From Artemisia argyi (lineage: Eukaryota > Streptophyta > Magnoliopsida > Asterales > Asteraceae), in NCBI GenBank assembly GCA_030686995.1, contig CM060691.1, positions 92,569,743 to 92,633,742 on the forward strand: a stretch of 64,000 nucleotides of DNA, given 5' to 3'. The notes below the pieces were generated by a model. The model did no database searches, was not told where the DNA came from, and was given only the letters and a program-made list of their open reading frames with translations. This document shows, piece by piece, positions 48,051 to 59,436 of the stretch; within the stretch, counting starts at the first letter, position 1, and each line of letters begins with the position of its first letter. Made by a program: the position numbers and the translations under genes.

Positions 48051-48725
48051 ATTGATGGATATTTGGATTCGGATTAAAGTTGTTTTGATGAATATGAGAT
48101 GTGACTGAGTTTGAAGTGGTCCATTTGATGTGAGAGAAAAAGTAGATGAAAGTTATATGATGGGGGCGGATGAATATAAGTTGTGTGTTTTAGGGTTGTG
48201 TTGAAATGAAATATATTAGGGTTATTGCAAGTTATAAATACCAGGTTTAATCATTTCATGTCGGATATGGGTTTTACATTGTGGTGGGCTGGACTCGTAT
48301 ACGCAAAGATGTGAGCTAGGATTAAATGGACTTAGCTATGATATATTTTGGGCTGAAATGATTGTTAATGCAAAACGAGAACTGAGTTTGTATTCATTAT
48401 TCGAAATTATTAATTAGGCTACCAAAGTGTTATTCTAGTTTATTTGGATATATAAGGTCTATTAATTATTCGGCATGATGAGTGGTATTTTTGTATACAA
48501 ATTTCATGGGGATACATTATTTCACGGCTAGAATTGTTACGTTTAATCAAAAAAATGATCATGGGTTTTTTGTACGATATTATTGATTTGACTTTGAAGT
48601 GGCATTTCAAAAGTGTACTTATTTATCTCAAAGTCTAGGGGTGGTTGGATGCGCGATTTTTGAAGATAACTTGTCTGCGCAAATTAAAAAATGCAGTCTT
48701 GACAATCTAGTTATTAATGATGTAA

Positions 48726-48870
48726 GGAGTTACGTTGTAGTGCTCACAGTATAGCTATCACTTAAAGGAGTTACGTTGTAGTACTCATTGTCACACGAAG
48801 TAGTGGATTGTTCAAGCGGCGAATATTTCGTGCAACCTCATACTTAAAGGAGTTACGTTGTTGTGCTCAG
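48726..48870 (+). repeat. Three copies of a GGAGTTACGTTGTNGTNCTCA phrase
   Basis: Copies near 48727, 48766 and 48849 with irregular spacing, inside the non-autonomous element. Confidence 0.65.
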
Positions 48871-49700
48871 TATAGGTATTAAGAAGTAGTGTTTCGTCTT
48901 CAGCGATTGGATTGACCGAGAGAATTGTGCTTAACATCGTGAATGGAGAAGTAGTTTGTGTACATCAGAGCTTATTACCAAATTGGATGCAATGTTATGT
49001 GAGTTATATTGTTGTGTTGCTCCCTGAACGACAACCATGTTCCTACACTTTTGAATCTACTTTATCCGCTGCGTGATGAAAAGAGAGTTGTCGGTTCAGG
49101 GGGGAGCAGGAAAAAGAAATAAAGGCTCACTAGTTAGGAGGGAGTAACAACCTAACTAGACTATTACAGTTGAAGTTCAGAGCTACAAAGACCTTTGCCG
49201 TCAGTACGCCGAGATCATCGGAAGAGAGAACTTCAAGTCTGCCTCAGTATCTAGACTACAGAGACTCTGCGCTTCAACAACGTCAACATAGTTTACTATT
49301 ATTGTAATTTACTTACTTTATGTATTTATAGGTCTCATTGTAACCATTCACGTGTGACGATATCTTGGAGGGAGATTGTTAGCCTCGCTATTTTATAAAG
49401 ATAATGTCACACAAGTGAAATGGACTAGATATGTAGTAAGTTGTATCCATAGGAACTACTTATGTACATTAGGCAAACATGTAGTGTGATGAGCCTATAA
49501 ATAACCCTCATGACTCTCCATGAGGGGTGTGGTTAAGTGTTAGGTTTGTATTGTATTTGTTTCATCTTAATAAAAGTATCTTTACTTTCCACCCTCTCTC
49601 TACTTTCTCTCACTAGAACTAAACATGGATATCATCTATTATGATCAACCTCGACCTCCCGAACCACATGAATCATACATATTATCGGTCCTACACAATA

Positions 49701-49789
49701 GGTGGCCCATCCTCCAAAAACGAGCATAGATCAAGTGTGGAGAGATCTGTAGGAGTAGTGGAGGTAGCAAATGGAAAAGTGACCTCATC
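49701..49789 (-). pseudogene. Copia integrase-linker fragment between two insertions
   Basis: Minus strand reads VTFPFATSTTPTD and FLEDGPPI, in frame with the integrase on the far side of the LARD and with the linker on the far side of the 3.1-kb element once those elements and one TSD copy each are removed. This confirms the order of insertions. Confidence 0.8.
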
Positions 49790-52700
49790 TGTCACACCCC
49801 CGAAATCGGGTCCAGCGGAAGCATACGTGTAGCTGGGGTGTAACTCAATTGGTATTACAACACAAGTTCAAAAATGGTTTTCATTTGAATCATTTAGAAT
49901 AAAGAGTTAAATCAAAAATGTTAAATTTACATTGTTAAAAGTAGTGCGGAAGTAGGCCCTTAAAAATAGTTTAAAACGGTCCCCATATAAATAATCAGAG
50001 TCTTCTATGACCATGCCATGCCCTGCCAAAACCTCCAGTAGCGTGCCATTGGTTAAAACCTGAAAATACATGCTAAAGTGTCAACACGAGGTTGGTGAGT
50101 TCATAGAGTTTGTTTAACAAATAAAGTATATAAAAATGATCACACAGCAAAGGCATCGTAAATCCACTCAGTTACAAGTCCCGCCATAAGAGACTTGTAA
50201 CCTGTGTGTTTACAACCCACTGCTAAAATAGTTTAAGTCTAGTAGTCAAACACCCGTGGTCAATATAGTTCACAATATAAGTACCGCATATATAAAATAA
50301 GTCAAGGCCGCTCCGAACAAGGGAGACTTTATAATGTTGCTCCGAACATGGGAGACTTGAAGTCACTCCGCCACCTAGGCAAAGAATTATTAGTCACTCC
50401 ACCGACTTGGTGAAGAATTATTAGTCACTCCACCATGGCGAGAATTATTAAGGATGCTTTGAACATGAGAGACTTTATAGCGTTGCTCCGAACATGGGAG
50501 ACTTTATAGCGTTGCTCCGAACAAGAGAGACTTTAAGTCTTAGAACATACAGTACAATAAGTCCAAAAGTTCAAGTCAATTTCAAAGGTCAAGTCAAGTT
50601 CAAAAGGTCAAAACAAGTTCAATAGTTCCAAACAAGTTATAAGGTCAAATGAGTTCATAATAGTTCAAGGTTCAAAACAATGTTCAAAGAGTCAAGTAAT
50701 AGTTCAAGTAAAAACGAGCATGTATTCTCCCCCAAAAAGTTAACAAAACAATTTAAAAGAGTAGGGGCTATGACTCACCTGGTGCGAATAGCTACGATGA
50801 CAAAAGTTGATACACAGAAATGAGGTTCGATCACTAACCGCAACCTAATATGAATGATAGTGATCTACTTAGATCATGAAAGGATGTAATGAATGCACAT
50901 GCACATGATACCTATACCACTCGTAACTTGAAATTACGTGTTATTGTCAAAGTAAAGTATTTTCCATACTTAGGAAAAATAAGTCCAACTAGGTTTATAA
51001 AAACTTGTCGTAATATATCGTATATAAAAACGTTAGTGTTATATTCCTCGTTTTGAAAACCTTAAGATATCGACTAGTGGTCGCATAAACAAACCTTGGG
51101 TCGTACATATTTCATTTGTTAAGAATATAGTCCTTAGTAGCATTTCTAGAAAGTATACCATTTAGTACGTAAGTTATTATTTCTAGTAGTGACAAAATAT
51201 ATATATATAGTTTTGACGATTTTTAAAACATGTATAACTTGGTCGTTTTAAGCTCGTTTTCCTCGTTCTTTATATCCACGGATTCGTTTTAGTATATACT
51301 AATATATTTTTAATAGCTCGGCTCTTCTAGGTTAATTCTAACGCCTCTATTTGTCCGTCTAAAAATGCCAAACAGCATGCAGTTTTCAGAAAATATAGTT
51401 TTCGTCGTTAAACCCGTTTTTGGCGTATCTCCTTCGTTATTAACTCGTTTTCATCCCCGTTTTCGGCCATAGTTCCGTCTCGGAAAGTATTTTCTAAATA
51501 TTTGGTCAAAAGTTACCCCAAACCCACTGAGTTGGCCACGTTTTCATTTTAAGGACAGTAGGTTTATATATATGTTTAAAATCCATTTTTAATGTTCTAA
51601 ACTAGTTTCTAATCCAACCAAACCACTTTCAATCACCACAAATCTAGTCTAATCTTACCATACACCTTCTTAGGGTGTCATGGGTTCCTAAACATCATAA
51701 ACCAAGTGGATCTAACAAGGATCTAACTATATCCATTTCTAGAGTTTCAAAGTTATAAAAAGTATAAATAGAGTGGTATAAACTAACATATGCATATGGA
51801 TCTTGAATAAACAACATGAAACTAGAAAAATGAAAGTATGGAAAGATCAACAAGTGATCTTGAAGCTTACTTGATGATTGGATGAGTAAATGTATAATAG
51901 CCTAGGGTTTTTACCACAAAACCCTAACTAGATCATAACTAGGACATGATTAAAGACTTGATATTGGAAAAGTTATGGTTTCCTCTTGACCCTTGTTCTT
52001 GGCCGATCCACAAAAGAGAGAAAATGAAATGAGAGAACTTGTTGTTTTTAGGAAAAAATGAAATGAATAAAGGTAAGTATAAGTTATATGTATATTTAAG
52101 TTTGTAGACAAGATCCATAAAATGGGGAAACAAGTGATGGGGGGGGGAGGCATTAGTTGAGAAAAAAATGAGTTGTGTAAGAATTTGTGGTATTAGGTGA
52201 TGATTTGTGTATTTATTTGTAGTTTTAAGGTATACCGGGTACCGAGTTAACTAAAAATAAACCGTGACGAGTTGAAGTAAAATATGACGAAGTTAATTCG
52301 GACATAATAAAGTTATAAAAATTGTGAAAATATGTTGGGTATAAATATTGGGTGTTCGGGTGATCATTGTTTAGTTTTTACGAAAACCGTCGTAAATAAA
52401 TTAGGCGTACAATATAAGTTAAATAAATTTCCAAAATATCGGGTAAATTAATAATATAACTTTTATATTATAATTATGAGTATGAAATGTGTTAGGACCA
52501 TAATTTGGAAGTGACGGATCAATTATTCAAAATATTAGTTCATAAGATAACGTTTATTAGGTTGATAATCGTACGTTTACAAAAATGACGCAACCCACGT
52601 ATAAATGACAAATTTTCTCCGGAGGTGAATAGTGTTTTATGAATAGTAAAATTTTAAAACGCTTCTCAGAATATCAAACTGACCTCAAAAATGATGAATA

Positions 52701-52790
52701 GTAAAATGATGAATAGTGATCGATGAATAGTAACTGATGAATAGTAAATGTGAAAATTCGGGAAAAGACCAGAATTTACGAGTTGTGACA
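49790..52790 (-). repeat. 3' LTR of the LARD
   Basis: 3001 bp. Contains a cluster of GCTCCGAACATGGGAGACTT repeats (50305-50530) and a run of short GTTCAA/AAGTTC repeats (50540-50720). Confidence 0.9.
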
Positions 52791-53509
52791 GTCTCTACCC
52801 CTTAAGGAACTTCGTCCCGAAGTTCAGTTAACGTTGGTCTCCGAGGTGTTATAAAGGTGAAGATTTATGAGATGAAATGACAAGTTGACGTGTTTCTAGG
52901 CGGCGGTTCACGAGGTGATGAAAAGTATAAGCGTTCTGACAACGAGGGTTTACACACGCATGAATGAAACATGGAAATTGAGTAGAGGATTCAATCCAGA
53001 CAGAATTTTATTATAACCATTCTCAGTGTTGCAAAATTCATTTCTGAGTCGGATATAGGTAGTCAGCCTATGTCCCACTATCCCGGGTTGAATATAGGTG
53101 ACTAGTCTATATTCCATCGAGGCTCCATGAATTTTGAAATACTCAGCTCAGTTATACTAATACTATGTCCTTCACAAAGACCAAGACGTTCAGAAAGACT
53201 AAGGCAGGTGACCAAACTCGAGGTCAAAGGATGAAACTATGCAAGGAGATACATACCAGGGTGATATATATGATACGTGAACATGCTTATGTAAAAGACA
53301 ATGATAGAAATCAACTAGAATAAGTGAGTATAATATACCAGATAATGAGACACAAATCTCATCACCTAAGTCAGCAACAAACCACAAGTGAGGCTTCAGC
53401 TTGGCAGGCAGGCACGTGACGGTCATAGGGTTAAGTTTTTCGTAAAAGTAGCTATAGTCTAGGTTTTAAAAGCACTTAGTTCGCTATAGCCAAAGCTCTG
53501 ATACCAATC
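52791..53509 (-). other. LARD internal region, non-coding
   Basis: 719 bp. Begins GTCTCTACCCCTTAAGGAAC and ends with the reverse complement of the tRNA-Met primer site (GCTCTGATACCA at 53494-53505). A 75-codon open frame at 53199-53426 (minus) shows no known domain and I do not call it a gene. Confidence 0.85.
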
Positions 53510-56500
53510 TGTCACACCCCCGAAATCGGGTCCAGCGGAAGCATACGTGTAGCTGGGGTGTAACTCAATTGGTATTACAACACAAGTTCAAAAATGGTTT
53601 TCATTTGAATCATTTAGAATAAAGAGTTAAATCAAAAATGTTAAATTTACATTGTTAAAAGTAGTGCGGAAGTAGGCCCTTAAAAATAGTTTAAAACGGT
53701 CCCCATATAAATAATCAGAGTCTTCTATGACCATGCCATGCCCTGCCAAAACCTCCAGTAGCGTGCCATTGGTTAAAACCTGAAAATACATGCTAAAGTG
53801 TCAACACGAGGTTGGTGAGTTCATAGAGTTTGTTTAACAAATAAAGTATATAAAAATGATCACACAGCAAAGGCATCGTAAATCCACTCAGTTACAAGTC
53901 CCGCCATAAGAGACTTGTAACCTGTGTGTTTACAACCCACTGCTAAAATAGTTTAAGTCTAGTAGTCAAACACCCGTGGTCAATATAGTTCACAATATAA
54001 GTACCGCATATATAAAATAAGTCAAGGCCGCTCCGAACAAGGGAGACTTTATAATGTTGCTCCGAACATGGGAGACTTGAAGTCACTCCGCCACCTAGGC
54101 AAAGAATTATTAGTCACTCCACCGACTTGGTGAAGAATTATTAGTCACTCCACCATGGCGAGAATTATTAAGGATGCTTTGAACATGAGAGACTTTATAG
54201 CGTTGCTCCGAACATGGGAGACTTTATAGCGTTGCTCCGAACAAGAGAGACTTTAAGTCTTAGAACATACAGTACAATAAGTCCAAAAGTTCAAGTCAAT
54301 TTCAAAGGTCAAGTCAAGTTCAAAAGGTCAAAACAAGTTCAATAGTTCCAAACAAGTTATAAGGTCAAATGAGTTCATAATAGTTCAAGGTTCAAAACAA
54401 TGTTCAAAGAGTCAAGTAATAGTTCAAGTAAAAACGAGCATGTATTCTCCCCCAAAAAGTTAACAAAACAATTTAAAAGAGTAGGGGCTATGACTCACCT
54501 GGTGCGAATAGCTACGATGACAAAAGTTGATACACAGAAATGAGGTTCGATCACTAACCGCAACCTAATATGAATGATAGTGATCTACTTAGATCATGAA
54601 AGGATGTAATGAATGCACATGCACATGATACCTATACCACTCGTAACTTGAAATTACGTGTTATTGTCAAAGTAAAGTATTTTCCATACTTAGGAAAAAT
54701 AAGTCCAACTAGGTTTATAAAAACTTGTCGTAATATATCGTATATAAAAACGTTAGTGTTATATTCCTCGTTTTGAAAACCTTAAGATATCGACTAGTGG
54801 TCGCATAAACAAACCTTGGGTCGTACATATTTCATTTGTTAAGAATATAGTCCTTAGTAGCATTTCTAGAAAGTATACCATTTAGTACGTAAGTTATTAT
54901 TTCTAGTAGTGACAAAATATATATATATAGTTTTGACGATTTTTAAAACATGTATAACTTGGTCGTTTTAAGCTCGTTTTCCTCGTTCTTTATATCCACG
55001 GATTCGTTTTAGTATATACTAATATATTTTTAATAGCTCGGCTCTTCTAGGTTAATTCTAACGCCTCTATTTGTCCGTCTAAAAATGCCAAACAGCATGC
55101 AGTTTTCAGAAAATATAGTTTTCGTCGTTAAACCCGTTTTTGGCGTATCTCCTTCGTTATTAACTCGTTTTCATCCCCGTTTTCGGCCATAGTTCCGTCT
55201 CGGAAAGTATTTTCTAAATATTTGGTCAAAAGTTACCCCAAACCCACTGAGTTGGCCACGTTTTCATTTTAAGGACAGTAGGTTTATATATATGTTTAAA
55301 ATCCATTTTTAATGTTCTAAACTAGTTTCTAATCCAACCAAACCACTTTCAATCACCACAAATCTAGTCTAATCTTACCATACACCTTCTTAGGGTGTCA
55401 TGGGTTCCTAAACATCATAAACCAAGTGGATCTAACAAGGATCTAACTATATCCATTTCTAGAGTTTCAAAGTTATAAAAAGTATAAATAGAGTGGTATA
55501 AACTAACATATGCATATGGATCTTGAATAAACAACATGAAACTAGAAAAATGAAAGTATGGAAAGATCAACAAGTGATCTTGAAGCTTACTTGATGATTG
55601 GATGAGTAAATGTATAATAGCCTAGGGTTTTTACCACAAAACCCTAACTAGATCATAACTAGGACATGATTAAAGACTTGATATTGGAAAAGTTATGGTT
55701 TCCTCTTGACCCTTGTTCTTGGCCGATCCACAAAAGAGAGAAAATGAAATGAGAGAACTTGTTGTTTTTAGGAAAAAATGAAATGAATAAAGGTAAGTAT
55801 AAGTTATATGTATATTTAAGTTTGTAGACAAGATCCATAAAATGGGGAAACAAGTGATGGGGGCGGCATTAGTTGAGAAAAAAAAGAGAAAAAAATGAGT
55901 TGTGTAAGAATTTGTGGTATTAGGTGATGATTTGTGTATTTATTTGTAGTTTTAAGGTATACCGGGTACCGAGTTAACTAAAAATAAACCGTGACGAGTT
56001 GAAGTAAAATATGACGAAGTTAATTCGGACATAATAAAGTTATAAAAATTGTGAAAATATGTTGGGTATAAATATTGGGTGTTCGGGTGATCATTGTTTA
56101 GTTTTTACGAAAACCGTCGTAAATAAATTAGGCGTACAATATAAGTTAAATAAATTTCCAAAATATCGGGTAAATTAATAATATAACTTTTATATTATAA
56201 TTATGAGTATGAAATGTGTTAGGACCATAATTTGGGAGTGACGGATCAATTATTCAAAATATTAGTTCATAAGATAACGTTTATTAGGTTGATAATCGTA
56301 CGTTTACAAAAATGACGCAACCCACGTATAAATGACAAATTTTCTCCGGAGGTGAATAGTGTTTTATGAATAGTAAAATTTTAAAACGCTTCTCAGAATA
56401 TCAAACTGACCTCAAAAATGATGAATAGTAAAATGATGAATAGTGATCGATGAATAGTAACCGATGAATAGTAAATGTGAAAATTCGGGAAAAGACCAGA

Positions 56501-56517
56501 ATTTACGAGTTGTGACA
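53510..56517 (-). repeat. 5' LTR of the LARD
   Basis: 3008 bp, nearly identical to the copy at 49790. Confidence 0.9.
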
Positions 56518-56882
56518 TCATCGAACCTAGCATGTCGGGTAATATAAATACGAGAAGTCACCGGATCGAGACATTTATAGCCTTTGTATTGTGTATGGTA
56601 ACCAATAAAGATGCAATGGATGCTTCTTGGGGCCAACTTGTGAGCAAAATAGTCACGAAGGTACGGATATACTAAGCATCCAAAGGCTCGAAAATTTTGA
56701 TAATTTGGCAACCGTGAGTATAGTAGCTTGAATGGAGAGTGATTATCGAGGACCTTGGTAGGTAATCGATTAATAATATATGTAGCTGAGCTAAAAGCAT
56801 CCACCCAATAAGATGCAGGTACATGAGCATGAAATAACATGGCTAACCACCGGGGTTTGTTGATCTTCAATTTCCCAATCAT
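56518..56882 (-). pseudogene. Copia integrase C-terminal half, inverted
   Basis: Minus strand reads MLFHAHVPASYWVDAFSSAT, INRLPTKVLDNHSPFKLLY, FRAFGCLVYPYLR and FIGYHTQYKGYKC, the conserved second half of plant Copia integrase after the catalytic core. The catalytic core itself is absent. The break to plus-strand RT lies at 56882-56885. Confidence 0.85.
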
Positions 56883-57173
56883 GTGTGTAAATTATCAAAG
56901 GCACTGTACGGTCTAAAACAAGCTCCGCGAGCTTGGTTTCATCGTCTTAGCTCCTTCTTACTCACACATGGTTTTGTTTGTAGTCGCGCCGACACCTCTC
57001 TTTTTGTCTTTGCTCAAGACTCCAGTATCATTTATTTACTTGTCTATGTTGATGACTTGATACTTACGGGTAACGATGAATCTATGCTCACTTCCTTCAC
57101 TACTCTCCTTAACCAGGAATTCGCCATTAAAGATTCGCCATTAAAGATCTTGGTGATCTCAGCTATTTTCTTG
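56883..57173 (+). pseudogene. Copia reverse transcriptase, middle part
   Basis: Starts inside RT at VCKLSKALYGLKQAPRAWF and reaches the catalytic LVYVDDLILTG (57045-57075). It then runs into a 14-bp tandem duplication (57120-57147) that shifts the frame. The RT region before KLSKAL (fingers, first catalytic Asp) is missing from this side. Confidence 0.85.
57120..57147 (+). repeat. 14-bp tandem duplication causing the RT frameshift
   Basis: TTCGCCATTAAAGA occurs twice in direct succession. The unit is not a multiple of three, so it moves the frame of RT. Confidence 0.9.
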
Positions 57174-58025
57174 GATTGGAAGTGACTTATACTGATGATG
57201 GTCTATTTCTTAGTCAAGCAAAGTATGCTAAAGACATTCTCTTAAGAGCTGATTTGCTAGACTCAAAACCCGTCTCTACTCCATTAGCTACAAACGAGTT
57301 TTTCACCTCTGCTGGGTCTTCCTTTTATGACCCCACTCTCTACCGATCATTAGTGGGAGTCCTACAATATTTAACCATCACCAGACCCGACTTATCCTAT
57401 ACGGTAAATCAAGCAAGTCAATTTCTTCATGCCCCAACTAATGCCCACTTTCAGTCTGTCAAAAGAATCTTGCGATATGTCAAGGGAAATAGCTTTTGGT
57501 CTAACATTTCGTCGGCCTCATTCCAACTCCATTATGGGCTACTCGGATGCTGATTGGGCTCGTTGTATTGAAACTCGCCAATCAACTTATGACTACTCTA
57601 TTTTTCTTAGTAGTAATTTAGTTTCATGGAGTGCCAAGAAACAACCGACTGTCTCACGATCTAGCTGTGAATCAGAATACCAAGCCATGGCCAATACTGC
57701 TGCGGAAATAGTTTGGATAACTCATCTGCTTCAAGAATTACGTGCGCTACTACCTGATCGACTGACACTTTTGTGTGACAATAAAAGCGCTCTATTCATG
57801 TCTCAGAATCCAATTTCTCATAAACGGGCTAAGCACATTGACCTTGATTATCATTTTGTTAGAGAACTTGTTGCATCCGGCAAACTCTATACCAAGTTCA
57901 TACCAACCAAGCTTCAGGTGGCAGATATATTCACCAAAAGTCTTCCGTGTACTCAGTTTGAAAACCTTCGATCCATGCTACGTCTTGGTCTGCCACCCAT
58001 TCGCTTAAGGGGGGATATTAGATAA
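57150..58025 (+). pseudogene. Copia RT end and RNase H
   Basis: After the duplication: LEVTYTDDGLFLSQAKYA, PTLYRSLVGVLQYLTITRPD and VKRILRYVKG; then a frame change near 57490-57530; then RNase H with GYSDADWA, SAKKQPTVSRSSCESEYQAM, LLCDNKSALF and HIDLDYHFVRE. The usual acidic residues of RNase H are present. It ends at the polypurine tract near the right LTR. Confidence 0.85.
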
Positions 58026-58154
58026 TCTTCAAATGTATTTATCTTGTATTTATCTCTCCTTCACAATAGGAGATTAGTTTGTAATCAGTGAATATAAATA
58101 CACCTGTCTCACAATCAATTAGAGGCGTGGTTAATTTAATATCATTATAGAATA

Positions 58155-58688
58155 GAAAACTTAATTTTTATTGACCACGAGACAGCATGGCCCGTGCGAT
58201 GCACGGGCTTTATTCACCGTAAAGAATAATCGGTTTTCCAAAGGTTATGCGCATTTGGTTATTATGATTAGTTTCGATAGAGGGTACTCGACTGAATAAA
58301 CGAAGTTTGTTTAAGCAAGTTTTTTTAAATAGAATTGTTTCAAGGAAAAGGTATCATATACATGAGTCACTTTCATCATGGTAATGCAAAACATGTTATT
58401 TCAAACACATAGTTTATACTATGCACAACTTAGGCCTTTTTGTTTTGTCTCTTACACCAAAATTGTGTACACATCTGTAATGATTGCATCGTTATATCTC
58501 TATTGATTGCGTTGTTATACCATTAAGTGGTATTGATTGATATAAACATCGTGTAAATAAAAGTCATAACCAAGTATTAAAAAGCTGATATATTTATAGA
58601 AGATTGTCTTATTATTTATTATATTCATATAAGTTGTAAGATATTGATTGTTATTGAGGGTACAATGGTTTATTATATCAAATTAGTT
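58155..58688. other. Intergenic; a GCCCGTGC/GCACGGGC hairpin near 58193
   Basis: GCCCGTGCGATGCACGGGC at about 58193-58211 is an 8-bp stem with a 3-base loop. Similar hairpins are common near Helitron ends, but I find no CTRR end beside it. Rest is AT-rich without genes. Confidence 0.5.
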
Positions 58689-58698
58689 AAGTAATTAA

Positions 58699-59099
58699 GC
58701 TGGCAGGGTAAGGATCCAGTGAGAAGAAAATTTGAAATGAGAAGAATGAGAAATAACTATAATTACATATTTGAGATGCAACGACTTGAATTAGATGCAT
58801 ATCTACTCATTTATATGCATCCCAATTAGTTTTGAAAGTGATTTTAATGTGAAAAAGATGCAAAATAGTACTATCAACAAATTTGACCCGCAGAAGACGA
58901 AAAATACATAGGATTCTTCTAACTTTATGAAATGCATCTAATATATGTATATGCATATAATTTTTTGTTAGAAAATATATTATGATGCATCTAAAAGATT
59001 AAGAATGCATCTAATTCAAATCGATGCATCTCTATTATGAAGTTATAGTTATTTCTCATCCTTCTTATTTTAAGGTTTCTTCTCATTTGATCCTAAGTC
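58699..59099. mobile_element. Foldback MITE with about 90-bp inverted repeats
   Basis: AGGATCCAGTGAGAAG at the left and its near reverse complement at the right begin long arms that match for about 90 bases (GAGAAATAACTATAA, TTGAATTAGATGCAT). AAGTAATTAA (10 bp) flanks both sides exactly (58689-58698 and 59100-59109). The TSD length suits a Mutator-like origin; the family call is uncertain. Confidence 0.75.
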
Positions 59100-59341
59100 A
59101 AGTAATTAATGAATAAATAAGTAATTTCTCATACTTATTGATATTAATAGTACGATAATCAATTATAAGTGTAGGGCAAATTTAAACATTTATGTGTTTA
59201 ACATTTCAATTCATTAATAATAGGTACGAAAAAGCAATTAAAGCTCATAACACGATATCCATAACCATTTCAATACCATGTAATCACTTTCATAATGCAA
59301 CGCCAAACACTCCTATAACAGATATAATGCGTCTCCAGTAA

Positions 59342-59436
59342 ACTTGGCAGCCATGATCTTGAGCGGAAAACGTCCATCACCCTTTTGAAATATGTTGATA
59401 CATTCTCTTAAAGTCACCTGAAGGGTTGTCTTTAAC
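59342..59436 (-). pseudogene. Oxidosqualene cyclase exon fragment
   Basis: After an acceptor-like TTCTGTAG the minus strand reads VKDNPSGDFKRMYQHISKG, a TGA stop, then WTFSAQDHGCQV. This matches the highly conserved beta-amyrin synthase-type stretch around the SKG.WTFSDQDHGWQVSD word of plant triterpene cyclases, with a stop and at least two damaged positions. The rest of the gene is not seen nearby. A dead fragment. Confidence 0.75.

Larger units (their letters stand above)
46609..49695 (+). mobile_element. Non-autonomous Copia-type element (3.1 kb)
   Basis: Two 319-bp LTRs (46609-46927, 49377-49695), TGTTAGCC...TACA, with a perfect TSD CAATA (46604-46608 and 49696-49700). TTGGCATCAGAGCC after the left LTR is the primer site, and TTGGAGGGAGAT precedes the right one. 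The 2.45-kb interior has no gag or pol. It contains an antisense exon-like segment (47630-48050) and three copies of a GGAGTTACGTTGTAGTGCTCA phrase (48726-48870). The LTRs are nearly identical by eye, so the insertion is fairly young. Confidence 0.85.
49790..56517 (-). mobile_element. LARD: LTR retrotransposon with 3.0-kb LTRs and a 0.72-kb non-coding interior
   Basis: LTRs 49790-52790 and 53510-56517 start TGTCACACCCCCG and end AGTTGTGACA. The TSD TCATC is perfect (49785-49789 and 56518-56522). On the minus strand TGGTATCAGAGC lies just inside the 53510 LTR (primer site) and AAGGGGTAGAGAC just before the other LTR (polypurine tract), so the element is minus-oriented. By eye the LTRs differ at only two substitutions (near 52516 and 52734) and one G/A-rich indel block (near 52139). 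No protein domain is encoded. It must use enzymes of another element. LTR length, ends and primer site resemble Tekay/Del chromoviruses (inference). Confidence 0.9.
45987..58149 (+). mobile_element. Copia retrotransposon with TA...TA LTR ends and an inverted core
   Basis: LTRs 45987-46109 (123 bp) and 58016-58149 (134 bp, with an extra 11-bp repeat) both start TATTAGATAATC and end ATCATTATA, and GAATA flanks both sides (45982-45986 and 58150-58154). A primer site TGGTATCAGAGCC follows the left LTR and the tract TTAAGGGGGGA precedes the right one, so the element is plus-oriented. RT/RNase H at 56885-58025 is plus-strand, yet the integrase end, linker and RT start (46123-56881) lie on the minus strand. 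Gag, protease and the first half of integrase are missing. Two later elements sit inside the inverted part. Confidence 0.8.

Noticed and set aside
48726..48870. Three short repeats as a CRISPR-like array
   Set aside because: Irregular spacing, only three degenerate copies, and a eukaryotic context.
51939..52133. 64-codon minus-strand frame, present in both LARD LTRs (also 55659-55853)
   Set aside because: Appears twice only because the LTR is duplicated; no domain and no reason to think it is translated.
58193..58211. GC-rich hairpin as a Helitron 3' end
   Set aside because: No CTRR terminus or 5' TC end at a suitable distance on either strand.
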